A stretch of 64,000 bases of DNA, taken from assembly GCA_030425685.1 (NCBI GenBank), contig JAUIAD010000007.1, positions 78,978-142,977 on the forward strand, given 5' to 3'. The stretch comes from Gammaproteobacteria bacterium (GTDB lineage: Bacteria > Pseudomonadota > Gammaproteobacteria > Coxiellales > Coxiellaceae). The position numbers were made by a program, and so were the translations under genes. The notes beneath the pieces are model-generated. The model had not been told where the DNA came from. It did no database searches and was given only the letters and a program-made list of their open reading frames with translations. This document shows positions 26,221 through 34,922 of this stretch, piece by piece (within the stretch, counting starts at the first letter, position 1; each line of letters starts with the position of its first letter).

Positions 26221-27360
26221 TTAGTGGTAATAGTTTAATGCAAAAGCTGCGCCTGCAAATTCAGCATTATTTCGCCCATAAACTGAAAACCAAGCGCCAC
26301 CAATAATACCCAGCGCAGCACTAAAGTTATATTCAATGGCTGGCGCCAAGCTAAGAACACCACCTTTCAGAGAGCCTATCCTCGCTGGCATACCGGTCGC
26401 TGTTACACCTCGACGACCAGAAAACGTTGTTGTATCTTGATGTGAATAAGAAACATCTAAAGCCGGTACCCAATGTTGCGTCAATGTATATTCCAAACCT
26501 AAATCAACATTGAACTTATTGCCTAGGTTTACCGTTCCACTGGTACCAAAACCACCGCCATAAGAGTTAAAACCTGTTACATGAGTTGAAGCTGGCATAG
26601 TATAAGTAAAGTCTAAACGAGTTCGCAGAAATCTTTTATTGGGTAAAAGTACTGTTTTTTGGAAGTTAAGGCCAATACCTGTCTGATAAGAGCCACCACC
26701 ATTGGCCTCAACACCCGGCCTGCTAGGATTAAGGTTTTGATAACGCCCCGCAGGAAATGTTTCAATCAATGTGACCCTAAGATCAGGCATCCAAGTGCCC
26801 TTTTGCTGCGTTAACGCTTGAAAGCCTAGCATCACTGAAGGGTCAGCCCATCCGTTATAGGAAACGGCTCCCCTATTAGCGCGCTTATTATTATTAAAGT
26901 TGTAGGCCGCAATAATTTGCAAATCCATAAAGCTTGCTAAACCCTGCGTTAACACCATGGTCGGTGACGTCTTAACGCTTCTTGGAACGCTATGAACATT
27001 ACCACGGTTATTGTATATGCCAAAGGCATCCGTCACGAACAAATAAGGCTCATAATTAGTATGCCCACCCGGTACAACATGACCCGCAGGTGCTAAAATT
27101 GGACCCGTCATCCAAGGGGCACTGATAAGATGACCACTCGGTGTGGGATGAGCATTCAACTTAGCAACACGGATATTAGGATTTACTTTCTTTGTCCCAT
27201 GCTTGGCGGGAATTTTTAAATGTTTGCTTGATTTATGTTTTTTTGACTTATGCCGAGAAGATTTATAAGGATATCTGCTTGGAGACGAAGCAGCAAAAAC
27301 TGAAAAAGTAGTGAAAAGTAATAATGCGAAAGGCGCCGCCCTTTTGGCAAAGTGTTTCAT
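26221..27360 (-). CDS. Outer-membrane transporter-like protein, paralogue 2
   Basis: A 379-residue exported protein, first gene of the tandem pair. The start at 27360 follows AAGGAG; seven upstream codons in frame are unlikely to be used. After the signal peptide (to about FAAS, residue 25) comes a strongly basic linker at about residues 27-60, rich in Ser, Lys and His (SRHKSKKHKSSKHLK). The barrel domain follows, starting LISAPWMTGPILAPAGHVVP. The paralogue at 25237 lacks the linker. The C-terminus FAGAAFALNYYH resembles a barrel closing strand. The function is unknown; porin-like or solute uptake is plausible. Confidence 0.75.
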   Translation of the reverse strand: MKHFAKRAAPFALLLFTTFSVFAASSPSRYPYKSSRHKSKKHKSSKHLKIPAKHGTKKVNPNIRVAKLNAHPTPSGHLISAPWMTGPILAPAGHVVPGGHTNYEPYLFVTDAFGIYNNRGNVHSVPRSVKTSPTMVLTQGLASFMDLQIIAAYNFNNNKRANRGAVSYNGWADPSVMLGFQALTQQKGTWMPDLRVTLIETFPAGRYQNLNPSRPGVEANGGGSYQTGIGLNFQKTVLLPNKRFLRTRLDFTYTMPASTHVTGFNSYGGGFGTSGTVNLGNKFNVDLGLEYTLTQHWVPALDVSYSHQDTTTFSGRRGVTATGMPARIGSLKGGVLSLAPAIEYNFSAALGIIGGAWFSVYGRNNAEFAGAAFALNYYH

Positions 27361-27496
27361 TTGAACTCCTTGTTCGTACATGAAAAATAATATATTTATG
27401 GGAAAACATACAACACTACTTGCTCAAGTTTTTAATGTCAAGATCCGTCTTGAAAAAAAGCCTGCCATACAGCAGCTTGTAGAAGCAAAAGAAACC

Positions 27497-27527
27497 CGTC
27501 ATACCGCGGCTTGACCGCGGTATCCAG
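27497..27527. repeat. Repeat family B, copy 1
   Basis: ATACCGCGG at 27501-27509 pairs with CCGCGGTAT at 27515-27523 around CTTGA, within CGTCATACCGCGGCTTGACC. The same layout (GTCAT-stem-TTGA-stem-TCC) recurs at 34631 and 38700. It lies between the His-rich peptide gene and the outer-membrane protein pair. The palindrome AGTCTTAAGACT follows directly. Confidence 0.75.
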
Positions 27528-27539
27528 TCTTAAGACTAA

Positions 27540-27866
27540 CTAGCAAACCCCATAAGGACAATGCACATGATTACGTTCCCAACGACGGTTAGAACGATTC
27601 ATAACATGCTTAACATGATGCTTTCTAGCATGAAGCTCATTTGCACGCTGCTGATGTTTAAAATACCCATATAAATTACCATTACGCCAAGCACGTTGTG
27701 CGGCACGCTCTTGATGATGCTGTCGATGATTAAGGTTATGAACTCGATCAGCACGGTGCTGTTGTACAGGACTCCAAGGCGCGGCAGCAAAACCACTTAG
27801 TGTAACGAAACCTAATCCTGCGGCAACAATAGCTGAACTGATGATCTTAAGCGTTTTCTTTTTCAT
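27540..27866 (-). CDS. Small secreted His/Arg-rich protein
   Basis: A 108-residue exported protein. The signal peptide MKKKTLKIISSAIVAAGLG runs to about GFA (residue 27). The mature 80 residues contain about 15 histidines and a similar number of arginines, in runs such as HNLNHRQHHQER and ARKHHVKHV, and end HCPYGVC with a cysteine pair. Such composition suggests metal binding, possibly copper or nickel, as a periplasmic sink. That is inference. AGGGG precedes the ATG. It is a separate unit upstream, in the same direction, of the outer-membrane pair. Confidence 0.75.
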   Translation of the reverse strand: MKKKTLKIISSAIVAAGLGFVTLSGFAAAPWSPVQQHRADRVHNLNHRQHHQERAAQRAWRNGNLYGYFKHQQRANELHARKHHVKHVMNRSNRRWERNHVHCPYGVC

Positions 27867-28192
27867 TATAACCCCTATATATTGTAGTAAGATTGCAAAG
27901 TTGTGGCCGCAAGGCTAATGCCAATATACGCCACAAGCACATCAAGGATAGCGACAGACAGTAAACTGGGTATGACAACTACGCCTCTAAATGTAAAACT
28001 CTTGTAACAAATAGACTCAATTAAGTCAAAAAATAACCGCATCAAATTAAAGCAAACACTTTTCTGAACATTTTCTTAACTGTTTAAAAAATATGAGAAA
28101 AAACAGTCTAATTAATGGGCAACCTGCTGTGATTTAAGACACAGTTGAGCTATAATCGCCCTTCTATAAAACAACAAAGTGTGTCATGCATC
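27867..28192. promoter_or_regulatory. Divergent intergenic region with RND promoter candidate
   Basis: This 326-bp gap separates the His-rich peptide gene from the RND gene. I see no gene. A TATAAT hexamer at 28151-28156 would serve the RND gene. Immediately upstream is CTGTG at 28127-28131 paired with CACAG at 28140-28144, a possible repressor site overlapping the spacer. A good -35 is not visible. The rest is AT-rich without obvious structure. Confidence 0.4.
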
Positions 28193-31100
28193 ATGAAACT
28201 CACTGAAAACAGTATCCGCAATCCGATTTTTACCATCGTAATGAGCTTAGCACTCCTTGTTTTGGGGATAATGGCTTACAGCAAGCTCGAAATACGCTTT
28301 TTCCCTAAATTCGAAATGCCTGTCGTAACGGTGAAAACCTCTTATCCTGGGGCTAGCGCTTCCGTGATAGAGAACAAGGTGACCACACCGATTGAAAATA
28401 GCCTTGCCAGTATCAATCATATCAAGTACATGACATCCAGCAGCTCAACCGGGTCAAGCTCCATCACCATCACTTTTGATATGAAAGGTGACCTAGAGTC
28501 TGAAGCAGCGCAAGTTCGTGATAAAGTAGCTGGCTCTGTTACCAATTTACCGACCAACATTAGCGGCACACCTGTGGTTACGGTTGGAACGAAAGGCAAC
28601 AAATTAATATACATGTCCTATAGTGACGCCAAGAAATCACCGACTGAAATTCGCATGTATCTACAACACAATATCCTTCCCCTCCTCCACCAAGTACCGG
28701 GTGTCGGCGGTGTGGATTTAACGGGTGGTGCGGGATACGCCATGCGTATTTGGCTAAATCCAGCGAAAATGGCAGCTTATGGTGTTACGGTTACTGATGT
28801 TAAAAATACTCTAATGGCCAATAATATTTACTTTGCTGCCGGCCAAGTACGTAATAAGAATCGTCTCTATACCATAGTTACCAAAACACAGCTAGAAACA
28901 CCAAGCGCCTTTTCTAATATTATTATTAAAGATACGGATAAAGGAACCATAAGGCTGAAGGATATTGGCACCATCAGCTTAGGTTTTTCTACCTTCGAAG
29001 AAACAGGTATGAAGATCAATGGTGTTAACTCCGTTTTAATGGCCGTAGAACCCTTGCAAAGTGCCAACGCCATTACCGTCGCCAAAAATGTCCGTGACGC
29101 ATTTGCGAAAATAAAACAACGTCTACCAGCGGGTATGCATGCCAGTATTATTTACGATACATCAACCTATTTGAAAGCATCCATTGGTGATACAGTGATC
29201 GCCATTGTTGAGGCGGTTGCTTTGGTTATTTTCGTTATGTTTCTCTTTTTAGGTTCATGGCGTGCGGCTAGCGTTCCCATTGTCACCATCCCTATCAGTT
29301 TAATTGCGGTATTTGCGATAATTTCCTTGCTGGGCTTTAGTATTAATATGCTCTCACTATTAGGATTGCTGCTCGCCATTGGTTTGGTGGTTGATGATGC
29401 CATCGTCATGCTGGAAAATGTCTATCGCTATGTTGAAAATGGCGATACTCCGTTTCAAGCTGCCCTTAAGGGAAGTAAAGAAATTGCTTTTTCCATTATA
29501 GCAATGACCATTGTTTTGGTTGCCGTCTATGTACCCATTGGTTTTTCTTCCGGTATTTCCGCGCAATTATTTAAAGAGTTTGCTTTTACCTTAGCTGCAT
29601 CGGTATTAATTTCAGGATTTTTAGCACTGACCTTATCTCCTATGATGTGTGCTTATGTACTTCGTGAAGGTACAAAAGAATCAAACTTTAAAAAAGCCTT
29701 AGATAAAGCATTTGAAAAAATTACCAACAGCTACAATAGCTTGTTAAATACAACTTTAAAGTTTCGTTTGTATGTTATTGGTGGGCTTGTTTTAATTGCT
29801 TTGTTGGGTGTTTCTCTTTACACCCACATGAACTCTGAGTTTATTCCTAAAGAAGATTATAGTTTGGTGAATGTACAGCTGCGCTCGCCCTTTAATGCAA
29901 CTGTTGCTTATAATGAAAAATATGTCACACAGGTTGGCGAAATTGCCAAAAAGATTCCCGGCATTAAAACAGTCATCGAACAAACGGATGATAATACCGG
30001 CGAACTCTTTTTAATATTAAAGCCCTACTCACAACGAAAACTTTCAGCAGAACAAATTTCTACAAAGCTAAATGCTGAGATTTCACAAATCCCTGGCGTT
30101 GATGCTTCCTCTTCTATACCTGATTTAGTTGATTACGGTGATATGGGCAATGATATTACCATTAATTTTGTCACTGCTGGAGATTATAAAGATCTAGTAC
30201 CGCCCATGCAGTCTCTAATGAAAGTACTAAAGTCCTATCCAGGGGTGGTCGACCCAACCAATAACTTGAAGTTTGACTCTCAACAATATGCTTTAACTAT
30301 CAATCGTGATTTAGCCGCTGATTTAGGGGTTAATTTACAAGACATTGCCGATACGACAAGCGTAATGATGGGTGGGCAGCACTGGACCGATGTGCAATCA
30401 GGCAGTATAAGCTATCCTGTTATGGTGCAAATGACCAAAGCTTATTTTTCTAATACTAATGCGGTTAAACAACTTTATGTCCCTTCTTCAAAAGCGAAAA
30501 ATAACTTAGTGCCACTATCCACTTTAGTTTCACTAAAACCGCAGATTTCACAAGGAACGTATTATCACTTTAACCGCTTGCGTTCAGGCACTATCAACGC
30601 CAATTTAATGCCAGGATATACAGAAAGTCAGGTGCTTAATTATATTAATAAGCATTTACCAGGCTTGTCGTCCTCAACCATTACCACCGCCTACTCTGGA
30701 AAGGCTGCTGAGTATTTAGAATCAGCGGGTAGTATGGAGGGCATTATGCTGTTATCTTTTGTCTTTATTTACCTGGTGCTTGCGGCACAGTTTGGTAGCT
30801 TTATAGATCCATTTATTATTTTACTACCAGTCCCTTTATCATTGGTTGGTGGATTAATTTCCCTTCGCCTGGGTGGCGGTACCATAAACCTCTATTCGGA
30901 AATTGGTTTAATTACGCTAGTTGGCATGATTTGTAAGCATGGCGTGCTAATTACTCAGTTTGCCAATCAGTTACGATCAAAAGGTGTTGCTCTACGTGAG
31001 GCTTTAATCAAGGCCGCAACAATACGTTTACGACCTATTTTAATGACAACAGCCGTTATGGTGCTTGGTAGCATTCCACTAGCAATTGCCACAGGCGCTG

Positions 31101-31237
31101 GATCTATTGGCCGGCGCGATATTGGCTTGGTAATTGTTGGCGGTTTATTAGTGGGAACCTTCTTCTCATTATTTGTCGTTCCGATTGCTTATTCTTATAT
31201 CGGTCGCTTTCACCGCTTAAAGCAGAAAAAAGATTAG
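28193..31237 (+). CDS. RND-family efflux permease (HAE1 type)
   Basis: A 1014-residue inner-membrane pump subunit with the AcrB/MdtB architecture: helix 1 near residues 11-30, a large periplasmic domain (about 35-330), helices 2-6, a helix-linked centre, a second periplasmic domain (about 550-840) and helices 8-12. The proton-relay pair is present in LAIGLVVDDAIVMLENVYR, and FFPKFEMPVVTVKTSYPGAS is typical of the family N-terminus. The start at 28193 (MKLTENSIRNP) is favoured; 28145 is a TTG in the promoter region. No membrane-fusion or TolC partner is adjacent. It ends before a family A repeat. Confidence 0.92.
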   Translation: MKLTENSIRNPIFTIVMSLALLVLGIMAYSKLEIRFFPKFEMPVVTVKTSYPGASASVIENKVTTPIENSLASINHIKYMTSSSSTGSSSITITFDMKGDLESEAAQVRDKVAGSVTNLPTNISGTPVVTVGTKGNKLIYMSYSDAKKSPTEIRMYLQHNILPLLHQVPGVGGVDLTGGAGYAMRIWLNPAKMAAYGVTVTDVKNTLMANNIYFAAGQVRNKNRLYTIVTKTQLETPSAFSNIIIKDTDKGTIRLKDIGTISLGFSTFEETGMKINGVNSVLMAVEPLQSANAITVAKNVRDAFAKIKQRLPAGMHASIIYDTSTYLKASIGDTVIAIVEAVALVIFVMFLFLGSWRAASVPIVTIPISLIAVFAIISLLGFSINMLSLLGLLLAIGLVVDDAIVMLENVYRYVENGDTPFQAALKGSKEIAFSIIAMTIVLVAVYVPIGFSSGISAQLFKEFAFTLAASVLISGFLALTLSPMMCAYVLREGTKESNFKKALDKAFEKITNSYNSLLNTTLKFRLYVIGGLVLIALLGVSLYTHMNSEFIPKEDYSLVNVQLRSPFNATVAYNEKYVTQVGEIAKKIPGIKTVIEQTDDNTGELFLILKPYSQRKLSAEQISTKLNAEISQIPGVDASSSIPDLVDYGDMGNDITINFVTAGDYKDLVPPMQSLMKVLKSYPGVVDPTNNLKFDSQQYALTINRDLAADLGVNLQDIADTTSVMMGGQHWTDVQSGSISYPVMVQMTKAYFSNTNAVKQLYVPSSKAKNNLVPLSTLVSLKPQISQGTYYHFNRLRSGTINANLMPGYTESQVLNYINKHLPGLSSSTITTAYSGKAAEYLESAGSMEGIMLLSFVFIYLVLAAQFGSFIDPFIILLPVPLSLVGGLISLRLGGGTINLYSEIGLITLVGMICKHGVLITQFANQLRSKGVALREALIKAATIRLRPILMTTAVMVLGSIPLAIATGAGSIGRRDIGLVIVGGLLVGTFFSLFVVPIAYSYIGRFHRLKQKKD

Positions 31238-31247
31238 GAAGATAGTT

Positions 31248-31271
31248 GGGGCGCAACATGATATTGCGCCC
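31248..31271. terminator. Repeat family A, copy 3, at a convergent gene end
   Basis: GGGCGCAA at 31249-31256 pairs with TTGCGCCC at 31264-31271 around CATGATA. It is a diverged copy of the GGGCGC palindrome located between the RND stop (31237) and the MFS stop (31280), where it probably terminates both. Confidence 0.6.
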
Positions 31272-31279
31272 TAAATGTT

Positions 31280-32521
31280 TTAGACACTATTTTTATCGTG
31301 ATTAGATCTAACTGCTATCATTATAATAGCACTTAATGCTAAGCCGCCCGCCGCCAAATACATCGGAATGCTGGCACCAAAGTTAGCTAAATAGCCGGTA
31401 AAAAATGAAGTTAAACCAAAACAAAGCGCCATAACGGAGCCGGTAACACCCATGACCCATCCTTGCTCCTCAGGGCCCACTTGATCTGAAAACATGGTAA
31501 TCAAAGCAGAGTAACCCACAGCCATCGCCATACCAGCAAATACCAAGCTTGCCCAAAAAACAGCTTCACCTCTAAAGACCAGCATCATAAATACAACTAC
31601 GGCAACAGTAAATAGAGAAACAACCACTACATTTTTTAGTCTAAACCGACGCGTAAAAAAGTCGACCAGAATACCGGTACCAATGCTAAACCCTACCCCC
31701 ATTACCGCTAAACTAAGCGACACTTTTAATGGGGTAAAATTGTATTGGTGCAGTGAGTACATTGAAATAAAAGTAAAGTAATTACTCCATCCATAAATCA
31801 TAATAAAAAAGACAACGGATAAGGCGCGCACTTTTTTATGACGAAATGCCGATATAAAAATATTAATGGCATGATGAAAGCGAATTCGAATCTTACCTTT
31901 TTGTTGGAAGGTCTCTTTAAACATCCACATTAATAAAAAGGCATTAATCAATGAAATAATGGCCGCAAAGTAAAGTGGCGTAGAAAAGTTAAACCAACTA
32001 ACGACACGGCTATCAGATAAAGCACCACCTATAATTGGACCTGCGATAAAACCAATGGATATCGCTAACAGAATCAAACCAATATTTCGCGCCTTATGCT
32101 CAGGGGCACTAACATCAACAATAGCAGCCTGCGCAATTGGCTGACTACCCGCAGTAAATCCAGCAATGATACGCCCTACTATAATAAACGTTAGACTCTG
32201 TTCAACAACCGCTACCGCTGACAGCAAATACCCCAAAAAGGCCCCTATTAAACAAATAAGCAGTGATTTCTTACGCCCGACCGTATCGGAAAGATCACCA
32301 AGAATAGCTGCCCCAAAGAACCAGCAAATCATAAAGATCCCAACGATTAAGCCATACAGCAAATCACGTGTAGCGATACTCGTGGCGGCAGGCAAGAAAG
32401 TAGACTTTGCGTCAATAATAATGCCGTTTAAGACCGGAAATAGCAGGCTAAGGCCCATACCATCAATAAAAAGCACAAGAAACAATGGCGCCACCGCAGC
32501 CAGGGTTTTTCTAGTAGACAT
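31280..32521 (-). CDS. MFS transporter, TetA/multidrug-like
   Basis: A 413-residue inner-membrane carrier with twelve hydrophobic helices. The MFS motif A between helices 2 and 3 reads GDLSDTVGRKKSLL, and helix 5 has the antiporter-like stretch GFIAGPIIGGALSDS. Both features point to a drug/H+ antiporter of the DHA1 or TetA-like group. The start at 32521 is chosen because GAGGAA lies 8 bases upstream and helix 1 follows at once; 32590 adds 23 polar residues. The substrate is unknown. It is divergent from the DUF937-like gene. Confidence 0.9.
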   Translation of the reverse strand: MSTRKTLAAVAPLFLVLFIDGMGLSLLFPVLNGIIIDAKSTFLPAATSIATRDLLYGLIVGIFMICWFFGAAILGDLSDTVGRKKSLLICLIGAFLGYLLSAVAVVEQSLTFIIVGRIIAGFTAGSQPIAQAAIVDVSAPEHKARNIGLILLAISIGFIAGPIIGGALSDSRVVSWFNFSTPLYFAAIISLINAFLLMWMFKETFQQKGKIRIRFHHAINIFISAFRHKKVRALSVVFFIMIYGWSNYFTFISMYSLHQYNFTPLKVSLSLAVMGVGFSIGTGILVDFFTRRFRLKNVVVVSLFTVAVVVFMMLVFRGEAVFWASLVFAGMAMAVGYSALITMFSDQVGPEEQGWVMGVTGSVMALCFGLTSFFTGYLANFGASIPMYLAAGGLALSAIIMIAVRSNHDKNSV

Positions 32522-32718
32522 AGAGAGATTCCTCAAAAAGACAGGAAAAGAAGCAAGCTCGAGGTTATCAATAAAACACTTCGTAGTCAACAGCTTAGCG
32601 TAAGTTTGTGAATTAATGAATAAAGCACCGATTTATGATCAAATATTGTACTATAATGGAATTAGGCGGCCTCTTAAGTCGGCCTGATATAGCAATACAA
32701 ATTGCGGAGAGCAGAGAG

Positions 32719-33249
32719 ATGGCAAATTTAGAAGAAATGCTGTGCAAGAAGAACACACAGACTATCGAAGCTATTGCTGATGCAGCTGGCCTACGACCAG
32801 AACAAGCTGAATCAGTGGTTAGAGAAGTCTTACCAAGGTTTACCAAAGGATTTAGAAGTAATCTATTAAGTCCTGAGCAAGCTCAAGAGTTGTATAGCAA
32901 CTTAGAAGCTCATCACTATGAAGACTACGTCAACACACCAGAAAAGCTATGTGAAGCTAATGTGAAAAAAGAAGGCGATTCGATTTTAGGTGAAATATTT
33001 AAATCGAAAGAAACAAGCCGTCATATTGCCCAACGTGTTGCACAAAAAACAGGTGTTGATATTCAGATTGTACAACGCATGTTACCTTACATTGCCACCT
33101 GCATTATGGGTGCATTAAGTAAAGAAATGAAAGGTGGTGGCGCTGAACAACTGTGGGGACATATAGAAAAATTTCTAGGTGCCTATGAACCTCAAAAAAG
33201 AACTTTTTGGCAGGGCGTTTGCAACTTTTTTGGCTGGAAGCGCTATTAA
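32719..33249 (+). CDS. DUF937/YidB-like protein
   Basis: A 176-residue mostly helical soluble protein. The repeated pattern in which helices precede MLPYIATCIMGALSKEMK, with the related VLPRFTKGFRSNLLSPEQ in the first half, resembles the two-repeat layout of DUF937 proteins. The assignment is tentative. GGAG lies 9 bases before the ATG at 32719; the longer frame from 32635 has no site. A TATAAT at 32652-32657 gives a plausible promoter. The last residues, FWQGVCNFFGWKRY, are aromatic and amphipathic and might touch a membrane. Confidence 0.65.
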   Translation: MANLEEMLCKKNTQTIEAIADAAGLRPEQAESVVREVLPRFTKGFRSNLLSPEQAQELYSNLEAHHYEDYVNTPEKLCEANVKKEGDSILGEIFKSKETSRHIAQRVAQKTGVDIQIVQRMLPYIATCIMGALSKEMKGGGAEQLWGHIEKFLGAYEPQKRTFWQGVCNFFGWKRY

Positions 33250-33335
33250 TTATTAATAGAACTTCCATCAACATGTATTTGTAACAGGTTGTAACTGATC
33301 TGTCGTAACGTTTGTTTTTTACTTATAATAAAAAA

Positions 33336-34112
33336 ATGAGAATGTCAGGAAGATATCCTTTTTTTGATGAGTTTAGACAACGCAGTTTTTTAACGGAAGA
33401 GTTTAAAGCTGATTCTTTCGATTTGTACTGTTACGATAAGGCTCGTTTTAATCAATACCTAGAGTTTGCGCTTGCAGATTGGCGTCGCAATATTGAAGCT
33501 AAAAAAAGGCATATCAAATACGAAATCAATGGCAAAGAAATTGTTGATATAAAACTAAATAATAAACACCGATTACTCTCACTATGGAAAGAAGAAGTTA
33601 TTGGTGAAGCACAAACTGAAAATTCAAACCCTTTTCTAATATTCCTTTCAAGACGCACACGTCAAACCCAAAAAGAAGATGCAAAAGCCCCAATTGTTTG
33701 CAGCCTATTTTACGCGTTATGCTCCGCTGCAAGCCGCAAAGATTACCTTCTCTCTTACCAGGATTGCGAAGTAACCATATCAATTAATTATAATGATGCA
33801 AAGAAAACACTTCATATCGATGAGAAAGTAACAGTCAAGTCTATTACTCACCCTGATGATCATGAAACTTTTAATAATACAAGTGCGCTACCCATGCTAG
33901 ATGCGCATGTACGTTATGCAGCACAACTTAACCCGATGAATGGTTTCTTAACCTGTAAATGTACTGATTTAGTGATTAAACACTACTGCAAAAAAGCCAA
34001 GGAAGTTTTTGATACACGAACAGTTTTTGAAAGGATTAAAGACTGGTTTAAGTGGTTTTTCAACATGAACAAAATGCCCGAAATAAAAGCCAATCCGACC
34101 CAAACCCCTTAA
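33336..34112 (+). CDS. Hypothetical protein
   Basis: About 258 residues if translation starts at the ATG at 33336; the frame remains open to a TTG at 33312, and the true start is unclear because no good Shine-Dalgarno is present. The protein is soluble, basic and mixed alpha/beta, with a Phe/Trp-rich amphipathic stretch near the C-terminus (FERIKDWFKWFFNMNKMPE). A similar aromatic end closes the preceding protein (FWQGVCNFFGWKRY). I recognise no domain. Its stop overlaps the MgtC-like gene by four bases on the other strand. Confidence 0.6.
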   Translation: MRMSGRYPFFDEFRQRSFLTEEFKADSFDLYCYDKARFNQYLEFALADWRRNIEAKKRHIKYEINGKEIVDIKLNNKHRLLSLWKEEVIGEAQTENSNPFLIFLSRRTRQTQKEDAKAPIVCSLFYALCSAASRKDYLLSYQDCEVTISINYNDAKKTLHIDEKVTVKSITHPDDHETFNNTSALPMLDAHVRYAAQLNPMNGFLTCKCTDLVIKHYCKKAKEVFDTRTVFERIKDWFKWFFNMNKMPEIKANPTQTP

Positions 34113-34576
34113 GACTCATCTTCCTGGCTAATCTCACGCTGATATTTTGATAGCAAATTACGATAAGCGGGAATACGGCGCAATGACAATAACACTAATA
34201 ACAACACCATCGTTAAAACAGCAATCATGTACATACCAAAAGAGACAACTAGACCCAGCGCCGCCGTTGCCCAAAGTGTTGCCGCCGTTGTTAAACCAAT
34301 GGTGTTGAGACCTTCTTTAAAAATAACACCCGCACAAAGAAAACCAATACCAGACGCAACCTGTGCAGCAATACGTGTTGAATCAATAATACTACGATAG
34401 TAACCAAATACTTGCGGATGCGCTGAAGCAACACCAAACACACAGGCGCCCATGCAAACAGCAGCATAAGTACGCACGCCCGCAGGACTTCTATGCATCT
34501 CTCGCTCAAAGCCAATAATAGCGCCTAAAAGAAACGCTAATACAACCTGCCCTAGCATGACCAATTTCACATGCAC
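34109..34576 (-). CDS. MgtC/SapB family membrane protein, short form
   Basis: A 155-residue inner-membrane protein with about four helices. The family core is plain: FLLGAIIGFEREMHRSPAGVRTY, then ASGIGFLCAGVIFKEG and GLTTAATLWATAALGL. MgtC-type proteins modulate F1Fo-ATPase or Mg2+ adaptation and support survival in macrophages in several pathogens (family knowledge). The C-terminal ACT-like domain of true MgtC is missing, as in SapB/YhiD members. GGGAGTG precedes the start. It converges tightly with the hypothetical gene. Confidence 0.9.
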   Translation of the reverse strand: MHVKLVMLGQVVLAFLLGAIIGFEREMHRSPAGVRTYAAVCMGACVFGVASAHPQVFGYYRSIIDSTRIAAQVASGIGFLCAGVIFKEGLNTIGLTTAATLWATAALGLVVSFGMYMIAVLTMVLLLVLLSLRRIPAYRNLLSKYQREISQEDES

Positions 34577-34922
34577 CTGCTCACTCCCTTTCCTGATACA
34601 AGTTAGCTCAAAGCAGCTGTTAGAACTGATGTCATCCTGAGTTTGACTCAGGGTCCCAAGATGCCACTACCATGCGCAAAAGCACCTAGCTTTCGCTAGA
34701 AAACGGCGATTTAATACAGCCTTTTGAGCCAGTAACAATTAGAGTATAACAACTATAGTCGCACAAAAAAAATCGTTTATAATGGCTGGTTAATTTAACC
34801 CCAGGGGTGGGCTGGTATTAAACAGAATGCTGTAGCGCTTGATTTAATCGATTGATTATATTTCAATTAAAATAAGCGTTATGGTTTGCTTAAGTTTCCC
34901 CGGCATAATTTGAGGCTGCCGC
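34577..34922. promoter_or_regulatory. Intergenic region with repeat B copy 2 and promoter candidate
   Basis: No gene is seen in this 346-bp stretch between the divergent MgtC-like and MFS genes. It holds the repeat B copy at 34631, a TATAAT at 34778-34783 about 140 bp before the MFS start, and a small CCCCAGGGG palindrome near 34800. The long leader could be regulatory, but I find no riboswitch pattern. Confidence 0.4.
34631..34675. repeat. Repeat family B, copy 2
   Basis: CCTGAGT at 34636-34642 pairs with ACTCAGG at 34646-34652 around TTG. Preceding GTCAT and following GTCCCAAGATGCCACTACC give about 45 bases closely matching, in reverse, the copy at 38690-38735. Confidence 0.75.
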
